A DNA stretch of 64,000 nucleotides, from contig NZ_AUFX01000012.1 of NCBI RefSeq assembly GCF_000426725.1, positions 124,001 to 188,000 on the forward strand. Reading direction: 5' to 3'. This document shows, in pieces, positions 43,675 to 52,569 of this stretch; the first letter of the stretch is position 1, and every line of letters begins with the position of its first letter. The position numbers and the translations under genes are program-made. The stretch comes from Sporocytophaga myxococcoides DSM 11118 (GTDB lineage: Bacteria; Bacteroidota; Bacteroidia; Cytophagales; Cytophagaceae). The notes beneath the pieces are model-generated. The model searched no databases and was not told the DNA's origin. It worked only from the letters and a program-made list of their open reading frames with translations.

Positions 43675-44712
43675 GTGGAAAACAAGACCTTTACATATAA
43701 GAATAATTTTGTTTTAGAGTCAGGACAGGTTCTTGAAAACCTTACGATTCAATATTCTACATTTGGAAAACTAAATAGTAGAAAAGACAATGTAATCTGG
43801 GTTTGCCACGCTCTTACTGCTAATTCAGAAGTACATACATGGTGGTATGGATTGGTGGGAGAGGATAAATTTTTTAATCCAGAGAAACACTTTATAGTAT
43901 GTGCCAATATTCTTGGTTCTTGCTATGGAACCAGTGGTCCGCTGGATGTTAACCCTCGGACCGGAAAGCAGTATTTTCTGGAATTCCCGCAGGTTACAAT
44001 AAGAGATATGGTAAATGCTCATATTCTTCTTAAAGAAGAATTAGGTATTTCTAAAATACATTCTTGTATAGGTGGTTCTCTTGGCGGTCAACAGGCAATG
44101 GAATGGTCTATCATAGCTCCTGATACAATTGAAAACCTGATCTTGCTGGCTACAAATGCTTTTCATTCTCCATGGGGAATTGCTTTTAATGAGTCCCAAA
44201 GAATGGCAATACAGGCTGATAAATCCTGGCAGGAGTGCAGAGAAGATGCAGGGCAGGAAGGTTTGAAAGCTGCTAGGGCTATAGCGCTTCTCTCATACAG
44301 AAATTATAATACTTACGTTTCCACACAGAAAGAAACAGACGACAATAAGCTGGATAATTATAAAGCATCCTCTTATCAGAATTATCAAGGGGTTAAGCTT
44401 GTAAACAGATTCAATTGTCATTCATACCTTTATCTTTCAAAAGCAATGGATTCCCACCACGTTGGACGTGGGCGAGGTGGAGCTGAGGTTGCTTTAAAAG
44501 CTATAAAATCAAATACATTGGTGATCGGTATCAAAACGGATATACTTTTCCCTGTTTGCGAGCAGATTTTCTTAGCACAAAATATTGTCGGAGCAGAATA
44601 TCAGGAAATTGATTCTTTGTATGGCCACGATGGCTTTTTGATTGAAACTGAAAAAATTGCAAATATCCTTCAGGATTTTTATAAAAGAAAAACTGCTGCC
44701 GGATTGTTCTGA
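43675..44712 (+). CDS. metX: Homoserine O-acetyltransferase
   Basis: A 345-residue alpha/beta-hydrolase that acetylates homoserine for methionine synthesis. The nucleophile Ser135 is in GGSLGGQQAMEW (133-144), followed by the acid Asp in DILFPV and the His in YGHDGFL; CHALTANSE (44-52) and GSCYGTSGP are further family signatures. The start is GTG at 43675. Expression is expected to be controlled by the SAM-I riboswitch in its leader. Confidence 0.95.
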   Translation: MENKTFTYKNNFVLESGQVLENLTIQYSTFGKLNSRKDNVIWVCHALTANSEVHTWWYGLVGEDKFFNPEKHFIVCANILGSCYGTSGPLDVNPRTGKQYFLEFPQVTIRDMVNAHILLKEELGISKIHSCIGGSLGGQQAMEWSIIAPDTIENLILLATNAFHSPWGIAFNESQRMAIQADKSWQECREDAGQEGLKAARAIALLSYRNYNTYVSTQKETDDNKLDNYKASSYQNYQGVKLVNRFNCHSYLYLSKAMDSHHVGRGRGGAEVALKAIKSNTLVIGIKTDILFPVCEQIFLAQNIVGAEYQEIDSLYGHDGFLIETEKIANILQDFYKRKTAAGLF

Positions 44713-44715
44713 TAA

Positions 44716-44845
44716 ATTATTAAAATTAAGCATTAGCTGTTGAAAAATCCTGTTAATCACTATAATCAATCATGTGATTATAACTTCTAATGGCCGATTA
44801 GCATTGATATTTTTTTAAATACTTGTTTCCGATTTATTTTTCTTC
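44716..44845 (+). repeat. Dispersed intergenic repeat, copy 2
   Basis: Matches 31656-31780 in the same direction, with 22 identical bases at 44740-44761 and a matching flank on each side. It lies right after metX and 115 bases before the AsmA gene. Confidence 0.7.
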
Positions 44846-44959
44846 CTTTAGTCTCTTCCGCAATATCTTTATCCGATAAATCGTATAGAAAAAAAGCCTA
44901 TCTTTAGGGCTCTTAGTGTTTATACAGAAATCTGACAGAAATCAATTAATTCAATTCAA

Positions 44960-47900
44960 ATGAAAAAAGGTATTCTTATTTTTCTGGGGATAATAGCATT
45001 TTTATTTATCCTCCTGTTAACCATTCCATTCCTTTTTAAAGATCAAATCAAAGCTAAAGTAGATGAGCAAATAGCAAAAAGCGTCAATGCTACTGTTGTT
45101 TTTGATTCAGATAAATTAGGATTGTCTCTTATCAGAAACTTTCCTAACGTAACTATTTCAATCGATGATTTTGGTATCATCGGAAAACAGGAAGAGTTTA
45201 AAGGCGACACGCTTTTCTTCGCTAAGAACTTTAAAGTTGTCGCAGATATCATGAGTGTTATTTCAGGAGATCAGATAAAAGTTAAAAGCATTTATCTGAA
45301 TAAGCCAATTGTTGCAACATATGTAACAAAAGATGGAAAAATGAGCTGGGACATTGCTATAGCTACTCCTGAAGATACTGTAAAGAAAGCTCCTGAAGAA
45401 CCTTCAAAATTCAGTATTGCTCTTGACAAATGGGAAATCGAAGATGGTCTTATTATTTATGAGGACAAATCATTGCCCATGTATGCTGAATTGAGAGGCT
45501 TTAACCATACTGGAAAAGGAGATATTACTCAGGATATATATGATGTTGAGACATACACTAAGTCTAAAGAGACAGTTGTTATTTTTGATAATGTTGCTTA
45601 TCTGAACAAACATCAGGTGGAGGCAAATCTTAACCTGAATATTAACATGCCTAAATCCGAGTATAAGTTTCTTGAGAACAATATCAAGATCAATAATTTT
45701 GATTTCGGATTTGACGGACTTATAGCTATGCCAGGTGATGATATAATTTATGATCTAACCTATGCAGCAAAGGAAACAGATTTCAAAGACCTGATCTCTC
45801 TTGTTCCTGCGGTTTACACAAAAGACTATAATGACCTGAAAGCGGATGGTAAAGTTGCATTTAACGGAATTGTAAAAGGTAAGCAAACAGCAACAACGCT
45901 TCCTGGCTTTACCTTCAATCTTAAAATTGATAATGCAAGCATGAAGTATCCATCACTTCCTTCTGCTATCAGCAATATTGTTACAGATCTGAGTGTTGTT
46001 AATACTGATGGTATTATTGATAATACTGTTATCAACCTGAAAAAATTCCACATGGATATGGATAAAAATCCTGTAGATGCTCGTGCTCTTGTTGAAGGAT
46101 TGAATCCATATAAAATTGATGCTAATATACTTGCTAAGGTAAAACTTGATGATGTAACTAAATTCTATCCTATAGAAGGAACTACTTTGAAAGGTCTTTT
46201 CGGTGCAGATGTAAAGGTGAAGGGTATGTATAGTGATTCACTGAAACTGATGCCTGTTGTAGATGCGAAAATGTTCTTACAGAATGGTTATGTTAAAACT
46301 AAAGATTTCCCTGCTGCATTAGAGCAAATGAGCTTTAACGCTGCTGTGCAAAGCTCTGGTGATATGCCGACATCTAAAGCATCATTGGAGAACTTTAAAA
46401 TGGTAATGGACGGAGAGCCGTTTGAAATGAAGGCTAATGTTGTGAATTTTGATGACCCTGCCTATGACGTGAATCTGAAAGGAATTATTGATCTTACAAA
46501 AATGACGAAGATTTATCCTCTTGAAGATATGACCGTAGCAGGTAGAATCATTGCAGATATTGCAACTAAAGGGGTGTTGTCTGATGTGGAAGCAGGAAGA
46601 TATGATAAAACTTCTACAGCAGGTACAATGAAGGTCTCTAATCTGAAATATTCAAGTAAAGACTTCCCTCAGGGAATGGCTCTTTCTTCAGCAAGTTTTA
46701 CACTTTCTCCTGATAAAATGACTATCGATAACATGGATGGTTATCTTGGGAAAAGTGATATCAGCATAAAGGGATTTTTCTCTAATTACATGGGTTATAT
46801 GTTCGGAAAGCAGGATACGGTCCTTCGCGGAAACATGAGCTTTAATTCTAAGAAATTTGATGTGAATGAATGGATGACGGATGAAGAGGCTACTACTCCT
46901 CAAGCTCAGGCCGAACCGGTCGATAGTGGTCTTGTCGAAATACCGAAGAACATTGACTTTTTCCTAGCATCTCAAATCGGAGAAGTTCTTTATGATAATA
47001 TGAGTCTTAAAGATCTTAAAGGTAACATTATCATGAAAGATGGGATAGCGAGGCTTGAAAATCTTGTGTTCAATTCTCTCGGTGGAAATTTCCTGCTTGC
47101 AAAGGGAGAGTATAACACTAAGGATATAGAAAAGCCGTCATTCGATTTTGATATGAAGATTACAGAAATTCAGATTAAAGAGGCTTTTAAAACCTTCAAT
47201 ACAGTTCAGACATTTGCTCCAATGGCAAAAAATATGGAAGGTGTAGTTTCTTTATCCCTGAAGACAAACGGTCTAATGGATAAATATATGAATCCGCTTT
47301 ATCCTACAATGTCTGGAGCTGGAACCCTAGCAATACCTAATGCTACGATTAAAGATAATCCTATTCTTGCTACAATGAGCAAGCTTACTATGGTAAAAGA
47401 GCTTAATCCGCTTGGAGTTAAAAATGTGATTGCTAATTTCAAGATTGAAGGAGGTAAGTTAAAAGTTGAACCATTTGACGTAAATTCAGGCAATTTCAAG
47501 ATGAATATTGGCGGTGCTTCGGGCTTTGACGGAGGTCTTGATTACATTGTAAAAATGGATGTTCCGGCTGGTGCTTTAGGTTCTGCTGTAAATTCTGCTT
47601 TAGGAAAGATTACAGGACAGTCTTCATCAGGCTCAGAAAACATAAAACTTGATCTGAAAATTGGCGGTACCAACAGCGATCCCAAAGTTGGTATAGCTGG
47701 CAGCAGCGTTCAGGAGCAAGGGAAAGAGCAGGCAAAAACTGCTGTTGAAAACAAAGTAAAAGAAGAGATCAAGAACAATGCTCAGATTCAGGAAGCTCAG
47801 AAAAAAGCAGATGAGGCGAAGAAAGCTGCAGAAGAGAAAGTAAAAGCAGAGCAAGAGAGAATTAAGAAAGAAGCGGAAGAAAAGCAGAAAGCAGAGCAGG

Positions 47901-47965
47901 AAAGACTGAAGAAAGAAGCTGAAAAAGGCGTTAAGGATCAGCTTAAAAAACTTCCTAAATTTTAA
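44960..47965 (+). CDS. Large AsmA-family envelope protein
   Basis: A 1,001-residue protein anchored by an N-terminal membrane segment (residues 1-25). The AsmA pattern follows (ISIDDFGIIG, SIYLNKPIVATYVTKDGKMSWDI), then a long repeating beta-rich region and, near residues 740-900, AsmA_2-like repeats (NLVFNSLGGNFLLAKGEY, SGAGTLAIPNATIKD). The last 80 residues are a Lys/Glu/Ala coiled coil, which AsmA proteins usually lack. Such proteins are thought to carry phospholipids across the periplasm to the outer membrane. A terminator follows. Confidence 0.85.
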   Translation: MKKGILIFLGIIAFLFILLLTIPFLFKDQIKAKVDEQIAKSVNATVVFDSDKLGLSLIRNFPNVTISIDDFGIIGKQEEFKGDTLFFAKNFKVVADIMSVISGDQIKVKSIYLNKPIVATYVTKDGKMSWDIAIATPEDTVKKAPEEPSKFSIALDKWEIEDGLIIYEDKSLPMYAELRGFNHTGKGDITQDIYDVETYTKSKETVVIFDNVAYLNKHQVEANLNLNINMPKSEYKFLENNIKINNFDFGFDGLIAMPGDDIIYDLTYAAKETDFKDLISLVPAVYTKDYNDLKADGKVAFNGIVKGKQTATTLPGFTFNLKIDNASMKYPSLPSAISNIVTDLSVVNTDGIIDNTVINLKKFHMDMDKNPVDARALVEGLNPYKIDANILAKVKLDDVTKFYPIEGTTLKGLFGADVKVKGMYSDSLKLMPVVDAKMFLQNGYVKTKDFPAALEQMSFNAAVQSSGDMPTSKASLENFKMVMDGEPFEMKANVVNFDDPAYDVNLKGIIDLTKMTKIYPLEDMTVAGRIIADIATKGVLSDVEAGRYDKTSTAGTMKVSNLKYSSKDFPQGMALSSASFTLSPDKMTIDNMDGYLGKSDISIKGFFSNYMGYMFGKQDTVLRGNMSFNSKKFDVNEWMTDEEATTPQAQAEPVDSGLVEIPKNIDFFLASQIGEVLYDNMSLKDLKGNIIMKDGIARLENLVFNSLGGNFLLAKGEYNTKDIEKPSFDFDMKITEIQIKEAFKTFNTVQTFAPMAKNMEGVVSLSLKTNGLMDKYMNPLYPTMSGAGTLAIPNATIKDNPILATMSKLTMVKELNPLGVKNVIANFKIEGGKLKVEPFDVNSGNFKMNIGGASGFDGGLDYIVKMDVPAGALGSAVNSALGKITGQSSSGSENIKLDLKIGGTNSDPKVGIAGSSVQEQGKEQAKTAVENKVKEEIKNNAQIQEAQKKADEAKKAAEEKVKAEQERIKKEAEEKQKAEQERLKKEAEKGVKDQLKKLPKF

Positions 47966-47980
47966 TCAGAATTATAATCA

Positions 47981-48027
47981 AACTAAAAGAGGGTGTTTCC
48001 AAAGGAAGCAACCTCTTTCTTTTAGTT
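47981..48027 (+). terminator. Intrinsic terminator after the AsmA gene
   Basis: AACTAAAAGAGG (47981-47992) pairs with CCTCTTTCTTTTAGTT (48012-48027), with an inner TTTCC/GGAAG stem, ending in a T-run. Confidence 0.75.
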
Positions 48028-48029
48028 AT

Positions 48030-48085
48030 AAGTTGTAAGTTTTAAGAAAAGAGGCTTACAACTTACTACTTATAACTTACAACTT
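48030..48085. repeat. Inverted and direct ACTTACAACTT repeat
   Basis: AAGTTGTAAGT (48030-48040) is the reverse complement of ACTTACAACTT (48075-48085), and a further CTTACAACTTA copy lies at 48055-48065. This resembles the other intergenic word repeats of the window. Confidence 0.6.
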
Positions 48086-48691
48086 TTATATTTCCACCAG
48101 AGCAACTTCAGACACATAATAGCTCTTTCCGCTCTTGCATTCTTTGCATATGTACCTTGTCCGATTAAGTTTTCCTTTTATAAAGAATTTTCTTCCAAGT
48201 CGGAATCTTTGCCCTTCCGTAAGTTCCGATAAATAGACAAGATTGTCATCCTTATCAAATTCTCTTAAAGCCATCATCAGATTGGTATCTGAGCAAGTGG
48301 AAGCTTTAGGGTCTGCGATATAATCTTTTAATGCCTTCGACAAGGAGGTAGGGAAATCATGCCTTTCGAATATAGGTATTAGTAATTCAGAAAAGATTGC
48401 CTTCCATTGATCTCCGTGAGGCTTTATCCTGTTCCCATAACGGATCTGTGCTTTGAGGTGTGCCACTTCATGCAGATAGGTGACAAGAAATGAATAGGGG
48501 TTCAGGTCATGATTAAGCGTTATGGTGTGTTCCTTTGTCCTGGGATCATATCTGTAATCTCCGAGTTTCGACTCTCTTCTCCGGGCCAGCCTGAAGTAAA
48601 AGTGATTCTCATACCATAGCTTGTAACAATATGAAACTGTTCCTTTCGGAAGATGCTTTTCAAAAACTGTAATAAGAAGATTATCCTGCAT
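48086..48691 (-). CDS. SprT-like zinc metalloprotease domain protein
   Basis: A 201-residue protein (starting at the ATG at 48691; an in-frame ATG at 48799 would add 36 residues). The SprT active site HEVAH is at residues 74-78, followed by the conserved HGDQWKAIF and a C-terminal zinc-ribbon half (YICKECKSGKSYY). SprT-like proteases act on DNA-protein crosslinks in other organisms; the bacterial substrate is unknown. The short start is preferred because the upstream segment is basic and unlike the family. Confidence 0.75.
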   Translation of the reverse strand: MQDNLLITVFEKHLPKGTVSYCYKLWYENHFYFRLARRRESKLGDYRYDPRTKEHTITLNHDLNPYSFLVTYLHEVAHLKAQIRYGNRIKPHGDQWKAIFSELLIPIFERHDFPTSLSKALKDYIADPKASTCSDTNLMMALREFDKDDNLVYLSELTEGQRFRLGRKFFIKGKLNRTRYICKECKSGKSYYVSEVALVEI

Positions 48692-48941
48692 TTTAGGTCT
48701 AAATAGGATTTTAAAATAAGAATTTGCAGGAACACTGGCTGGGGAATGTAAGGATTTTTTATTCCTGGTAATAATGGGACTTTTCCGCTTATTTTTCATA
48801 CCCTTTTTTTGAAATTACATGCCAGAACAGGAAAAGTTTTACAAAAAATGGTCTAAATTTTCAACTTATCGTGTTTTCATGATATAAGAAAGCTTTAAAA
48901 TTGTTATATTAGCTCCTTAAGAATTTTTAAATTAAATAAGT

Positions 48942-50033
48942 ATGGTTGAAAATATAAAAACATCCGCTCTAAAAGGTGTTGTAGTAGGAGATCAGGTTCA
49001 GGAGATTTTCGAAGCAGCAAAAAAACATCAGTTTGCACTTCCTGCTGTAAACGTAGTAGGAACTAATTCTGTAAACGCTGTTTTGGAAACAGCAAAAGAA
49101 GTTAATTCACCTGTAATTATCCAGTTATCAAACGGTGGCGGACAGTTCTATGCTGGCAAATCTCTTCCAAATGACAAACAGCAGGCTTCTATAGCTGGTT
49201 CTATTTCTGCTGCTCATCACGTACACCAATTATCTTTAGTTTACGGTGTTCCTGTTATCCTTCATACTGACCATGCGGCTAAAAATCTTCTTCCTTGGAT
49301 AGATGGTATGCTTGCAGCTGGTGAAGAATTTTTCAAAGCATACAAAAAACCTTTGTTCTCCTCTCACATGATCGATTTGTCAGAAGAGCCTCTTGAAGAG
49401 AACATCGAAATCTGCAAAGAATACTTAAAAAGAATGTCTAAACTGGGTATGACTCTTGAAATCGAGCTTGGTGTAACAGGTGGAGAAGAAGATGGAGTTG
49501 ATAATTCTGATGTAGATAATTCTAAACTATATACTCAACCAGAAGAAGTTTCTTATGCTTACGAAGAACTTATCAAGATCAGTGATAAATTTACAATTGC
49601 TGCTGCTTTTGGTAATGTTCACGGTGTTTATAAGCCAGGTAGCGTAAAGCTTGAGCCAAAAATTCTTAACAAGTCTCAGGAGTATGTGAAGAAGAAATTT
49701 AATCTTAGCGCTGAAAAACCAATCAACTTTGTATTCCACGGTGGATCAGGATCTAGCCAGGAGCAAATAAGAGAAGCTATCTCTTATGGAGCTATCAAAA
49801 TGAATATCGATACTGATATTCAGTGGGCTTATTGGGATGGAGTAAAGAACTACTACAAGAAGAATGAAGGATATCTTCAAGGTCAGATCGGTAACCCTAA
49901 AGGAGAAGATCAGCCTAACAAGAAATTCTACGATCCAAGAGTTTGGTTAAGAGAAGGTGAGAAAACCCTTGTAGCTAGATTGAAGCAGTCATTTGAAGAT
50001 TTGAATGCAATCAATGTTAACGCTAAATTGTAA
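48942..50033 (+). CDS. fbaA: Class II fructose-bisphosphate aldolase
   Basis: A 363-residue zinc-dependent glycolytic and gluconeogenic aldolase. The metal site is in VILHTDHAAKN and the GVTGGEEDGV loop and FVFHGGSGSS (phosphate binding) are typical of the class II long form. Length fits the E. coli type (about 359). It ends in a strong terminator. A second aldolase of class I lies 1.1 kb further on. Confidence 0.95.
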   Translation: MVENIKTSALKGVVVGDQVQEIFEAAKKHQFALPAVNVVGTNSVNAVLETAKEVNSPVIIQLSNGGGQFYAGKSLPNDKQQASIAGSISAAHHVHQLSLVYGVPVILHTDHAAKNLLPWIDGMLAAGEEFFKAYKKPLFSSHMIDLSEEPLEENIEICKEYLKRMSKLGMTLEIELGVTGGEEDGVDNSDVDNSKLYTQPEEVSYAYEELIKISDKFTIAAAFGNVHGVYKPGSVKLEPKILNKSQEYVKKKFNLSAEKPINFVFHGGSGSSQEQIREAISYGAIKMNIDTDIQWAYWDGVKNYYKKNEGYLQGQIGNPKGEDQPNKKFYDPRVWLREGEKTLVARLKQSFEDLNAINVNAKL

Positions 50034-50102
50034 TTGATATCATACCCTCAAAATCCTCCTTCTTTGGGAGAAGGGTTTTAGATGAGAAATATCTATATAA
50101 AT

Positions 50103-50134
50103 AAAAAAGCCCCCGACATGTCGGGGGCTTTTTT
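50103..50134. terminator. Bidirectional terminator, perfect 32-base palindrome
   Basis: AAAAAAGCCCCCGACA and its complement TGTCGGGGGCTTTTTT meet without a loop at 50103-50134. The stem is very GC-rich with T-runs on both strands, serving fbaA (plus) and accD (minus). Confidence 0.9.
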
Positions 50135-50157
50135 ATTTATAAATGTTTATTTAAAAC

Positions 50158-51033
50158 TTAAAGATTTTCCTGAGGAACTTCGGTAACCTTACCTTTAAGA
50201 ATAATCAGAAGATCGGTAAGTTTAGATTTAAGTTCTTTTCTATCAACAAGGAAATCAAGGAAGCCATGCTCCAATAAGAATTCTGCAGATTGGAAGCCTT
50301 CCGGAAGGTCCTTACCTATTGTTTCTCTGATTACCCTTGGTCCGGCAAAACCAATCAAAGCCCCTGGCTCAGATATGTTGAAATCGCCCAACATTGCATA
50401 AGAAGCAGTAACTCCTCCAGTGGTAGGGTCTGTCATTAATGAAATGTAAGGAATTCTTTCTCTGTCAAGAAGTGCAAGTTTGGCAGAAGTTTTAGCCATT
50501 TGCATCAATGAAAATCCGGCCTCCATCATTCTGGCGCCTCCGGATTTACTGATCATTAAAAAAGGAATTTTGTGCTTTCTTGAATAGTCGATTGCTCTTG
50601 AGATTTTTTCACCCACTACTGATCCCATTGAACCACCGATGAATTTAAAATCCATGCAGGAGATAACGATTTCAATTCCGTTCATCTTTCCTACAGCCGA
50701 CCTCACTGCATCCTTAAGTCCTGACTTTTTTTGTGAAGCTTTAATTCTGTCTGGATAAGCCTGACTATCTGTAAACTCTAGTGGATCTGAAGAGCTAAGG
50801 GTAGGATCTAATTCAGTAAACTGATTATCATCAAAAATCAGTTCGAAGTATTCTTTTGATCCTATTCTGGCGTGGTAATTACATTCAATGCAAGTATAGG
50901 AATTAAGTACATGAGCACTGGTCTGCATGACTTTTTTGCATTCGGGACACTGATACCAAAGTCCGTCAGGAACTTCCTTTTTCAGTTCTGTAGGTGTTTG
51001 AATTCCCTTTTCTGTTCTCTTAAACCAAGTCAT
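50158..51033 (-). CDS. accD: Acetyl-CoA carboxylase carboxyltransferase subunit beta
   Basis: A 291-residue subunit of the first enzyme of fatty acid synthesis. The zinc ribbon Cys29, Cys32, Cys48 and Cys51 is intact, and [16 protein letters not shown] and [13 protein letters not shown] carry the acyl-CoA-binding loops. It works with AccA, which is not in this window. The class I aldolase gene lies upstream on the same strand, 45 bases away. Confidence 0.95.
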   Translation of the reverse strand: MTWFKRTEKGIQTPTELKKEVPDGLWYQCPECKKVMQTSAHVLNSYTCIECNYHARIGSKEYFELIFDDNQFTELDPTLSSSDPLEFTDSQAYPDRIKASQKKSGLKDAVRSAVGKMNGIEIVISCMDFKFIGGSMGSVVGEKISRAIDYSRKHKIPFLMISKSGGARMMEAGFSLMQMAKTSAKLALLDRERIPYISLMTDPTTGGVTASYAMLGDFNISEPGALIGFAGPRVIRETIGKDLPEGFQSAEFLLEHGFLDFLVDRKELKSKLTDLLIILKGKVTEVPQENL

Positions 51034-51078
51034 CCCTTATTCGTTTTGATTGTTTATTTTCACTATTTATTATAATTC

Positions 51079-52137
51079 TTAAGCTAAGTCTATTTCTTTG
51101 GTCAGATAAACATCCTGGACCGCATTTAAAAGTTCTACACCTTGAGAAAATGGTCTTTGAAAAGCCTTTCTTCCTAAAATTAGTCCGACGCCTCCAGCTC
51201 TTTTATTAATGATTGCTGTTTTTACAGCTTCTTTAAGATCATTTTCTCCTTTTGATTCTCCTCCTGAATTGATTAATCCAATTTTTCCCGAATAACAATT
51301 TGCTACCATGTATCTGGTGAGATCGATAGGATGGTTTGTTGAAAGTTCGGAATACATCTTTTCGTCGTATTTTCCGAAATTCAGGGCCTTAAAACCTCCA
51401 TTGGTTTCGGGTAATTTTTGTTTGATAAGATCAGCCTGTATAGTCACGCCTATGTGGGTTGCCTGGCTGCTCATATCTGTTGCATTGTGATAGTCAACAC
51501 CATCTTTTTTGAAAGCATTGTTCCTTGTATAGCACCATAGTATTGTAGCCATCCCAAGTTCGTGTGCCTGTTCAAAAGCTTCGGAAACTTCAATGAGTTG
51601 TCTGTTACTTTCTTCAGCACCAAAATAGATGGTTGCGCCGACTGCAACAGCTCCAAGGTTCCATGCTTCTTTTACTTTTCCGAACATAACCTGATTGTAT
51701 TTATTCGGATAAGTTAGAAGTTCATTATGGTTGATTTTTACTATAAAAGGAATCTTGTGTGCGTATTTTCTGGCATTGATGGCTAATGTACCGAAGGTGC
51801 TTGCTATGGCATTAGAGCCGCCTTCAATTGCCAGTTTAATAATATTCTCAGGGTCAAAATAAATTGGATTTGGAGCAAAGGAAGCTCCTGCAGTGTGTTC
51901 TATATCCTGGTCTACTGGCAAAATAGATATATACCCAGTTCCAGACAGTCTACCGTGTTCAAGAATTGAAGCAAGGCTTCTCAGAACCGGTGTCGGGCGA
52001 TTAGACAGTGCAAACGATTCATCTACATAATTAGGCGTAGGATTTCTTATCGATTGCTTTGTTATTGTCTCACATTGATGCTTCAAGAGGTAATCGGCAT
52101 CATTTCCAAGCAGACTTAATATCTTATTGTAGGACAT
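51079..52137 (-). CDS. fbaB: Class I fructose-bisphosphate aldolase (FbaB type)
   Basis: A 352-residue Schiff-base aldolase of the archaeal/DhnA type. [12 protein letters not shown] and the [14 protein letters not shown] and [14 protein letters not shown] segments fit this group; no zinc-binding HTDH motif is present, separating it from the class II enzyme. The ATG at 52137 is used, because the in-frame extension to 52242 has no family similarity. It may allow regulated or reversible use of the aldolase step. Confidence 0.9.
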   Translation of the reverse strand: MSYNKILSLLGNDADYLLKHQCETITKQSIRNPTPNYVDESFALSNRPTPVLRSLASILEHGRLSGTGYISILPVDQDIEHTAGASFAPNPIYFDPENIIKLAIEGGSNAIASTFGTLAINARKYAHKIPFIVKINHNELLTYPNKYNQVMFGKVKEAWNLGAVAVGATIYFGAEESNRQLIEVSEAFEQAHELGMATILWCYTRNNAFKKDGVDYHNATDMSSQATHIGVTIQADLIKQKLPETNGGFKALNFGKYDEKMYSELSTNHPIDLTRYMVANCYSGKIGLINSGGESKGENDLKEAVKTAIINKRAGGVGLILGRKAFQRPFSQGVELLNAVQDVYLTKEIDLA

Positions 52138-52300
52138 TTTTCTTCTATTGTAATGAAACTTTATCCAATACAGAAAAGCAAAGATATCTTTTTTTTCAAA
52201 TCCTCCAAATTTGGATATTTCAAACACCTGTCTGAAAATCAAATAATTAACAGACAGATGTTTTGGTGATTTCAGAGTAATATTTTGAAAAAGGATAGCT

Positions 52301-52558
52301 TTACTTTACTTCCTCATAGTCTACATATTCCCCTTCAGAAGGTGATTTTCCGGACTTCTTCTGATTTTTAGGAATATAGTCAATGTCTATCGTCCCTTCT
52401 TTTTTTCTTGGACGTATTGGCTCTTGATTATTTGTGTTAAAACCATGCTGTTCAGCCATTTTTTTTGCCATGCGCTCAATAGCATACCTTAACAAAGGTT
52501 TCGTAAGCCACCTTATCGCCAGATAAATAAGAAATATAATTAATAAGACTTTAAACAT
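52301..52558 (-). CDS. DUF4834 family small membrane protein
   Basis: An 85-residue protein with one N-terminal membrane segment ([22 protein letters not shown]), then a basic, disordered tail and YVDYEEVK at the end, as in DUF4834. Function is unknown. It starts 11 bases after the carB stop on the same strand. Confidence 0.8.
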   Translation of the reverse strand: MFKVLLIIFLIYLAIRWLTKPLLRYAIERMAKKMAEQHGFNTNNQEPIRPRKKEGTIDIDYIPKNQKKSGKSPSEGEYVDYEEVK

Positions 52559-52569
52559 ATATCTATAAA

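Noticed and set aside
50103-50134. The perfect palindrome as an operator or attachment site
   Set aside because: T-runs on both sides and its position after two convergent genes fit a terminator.
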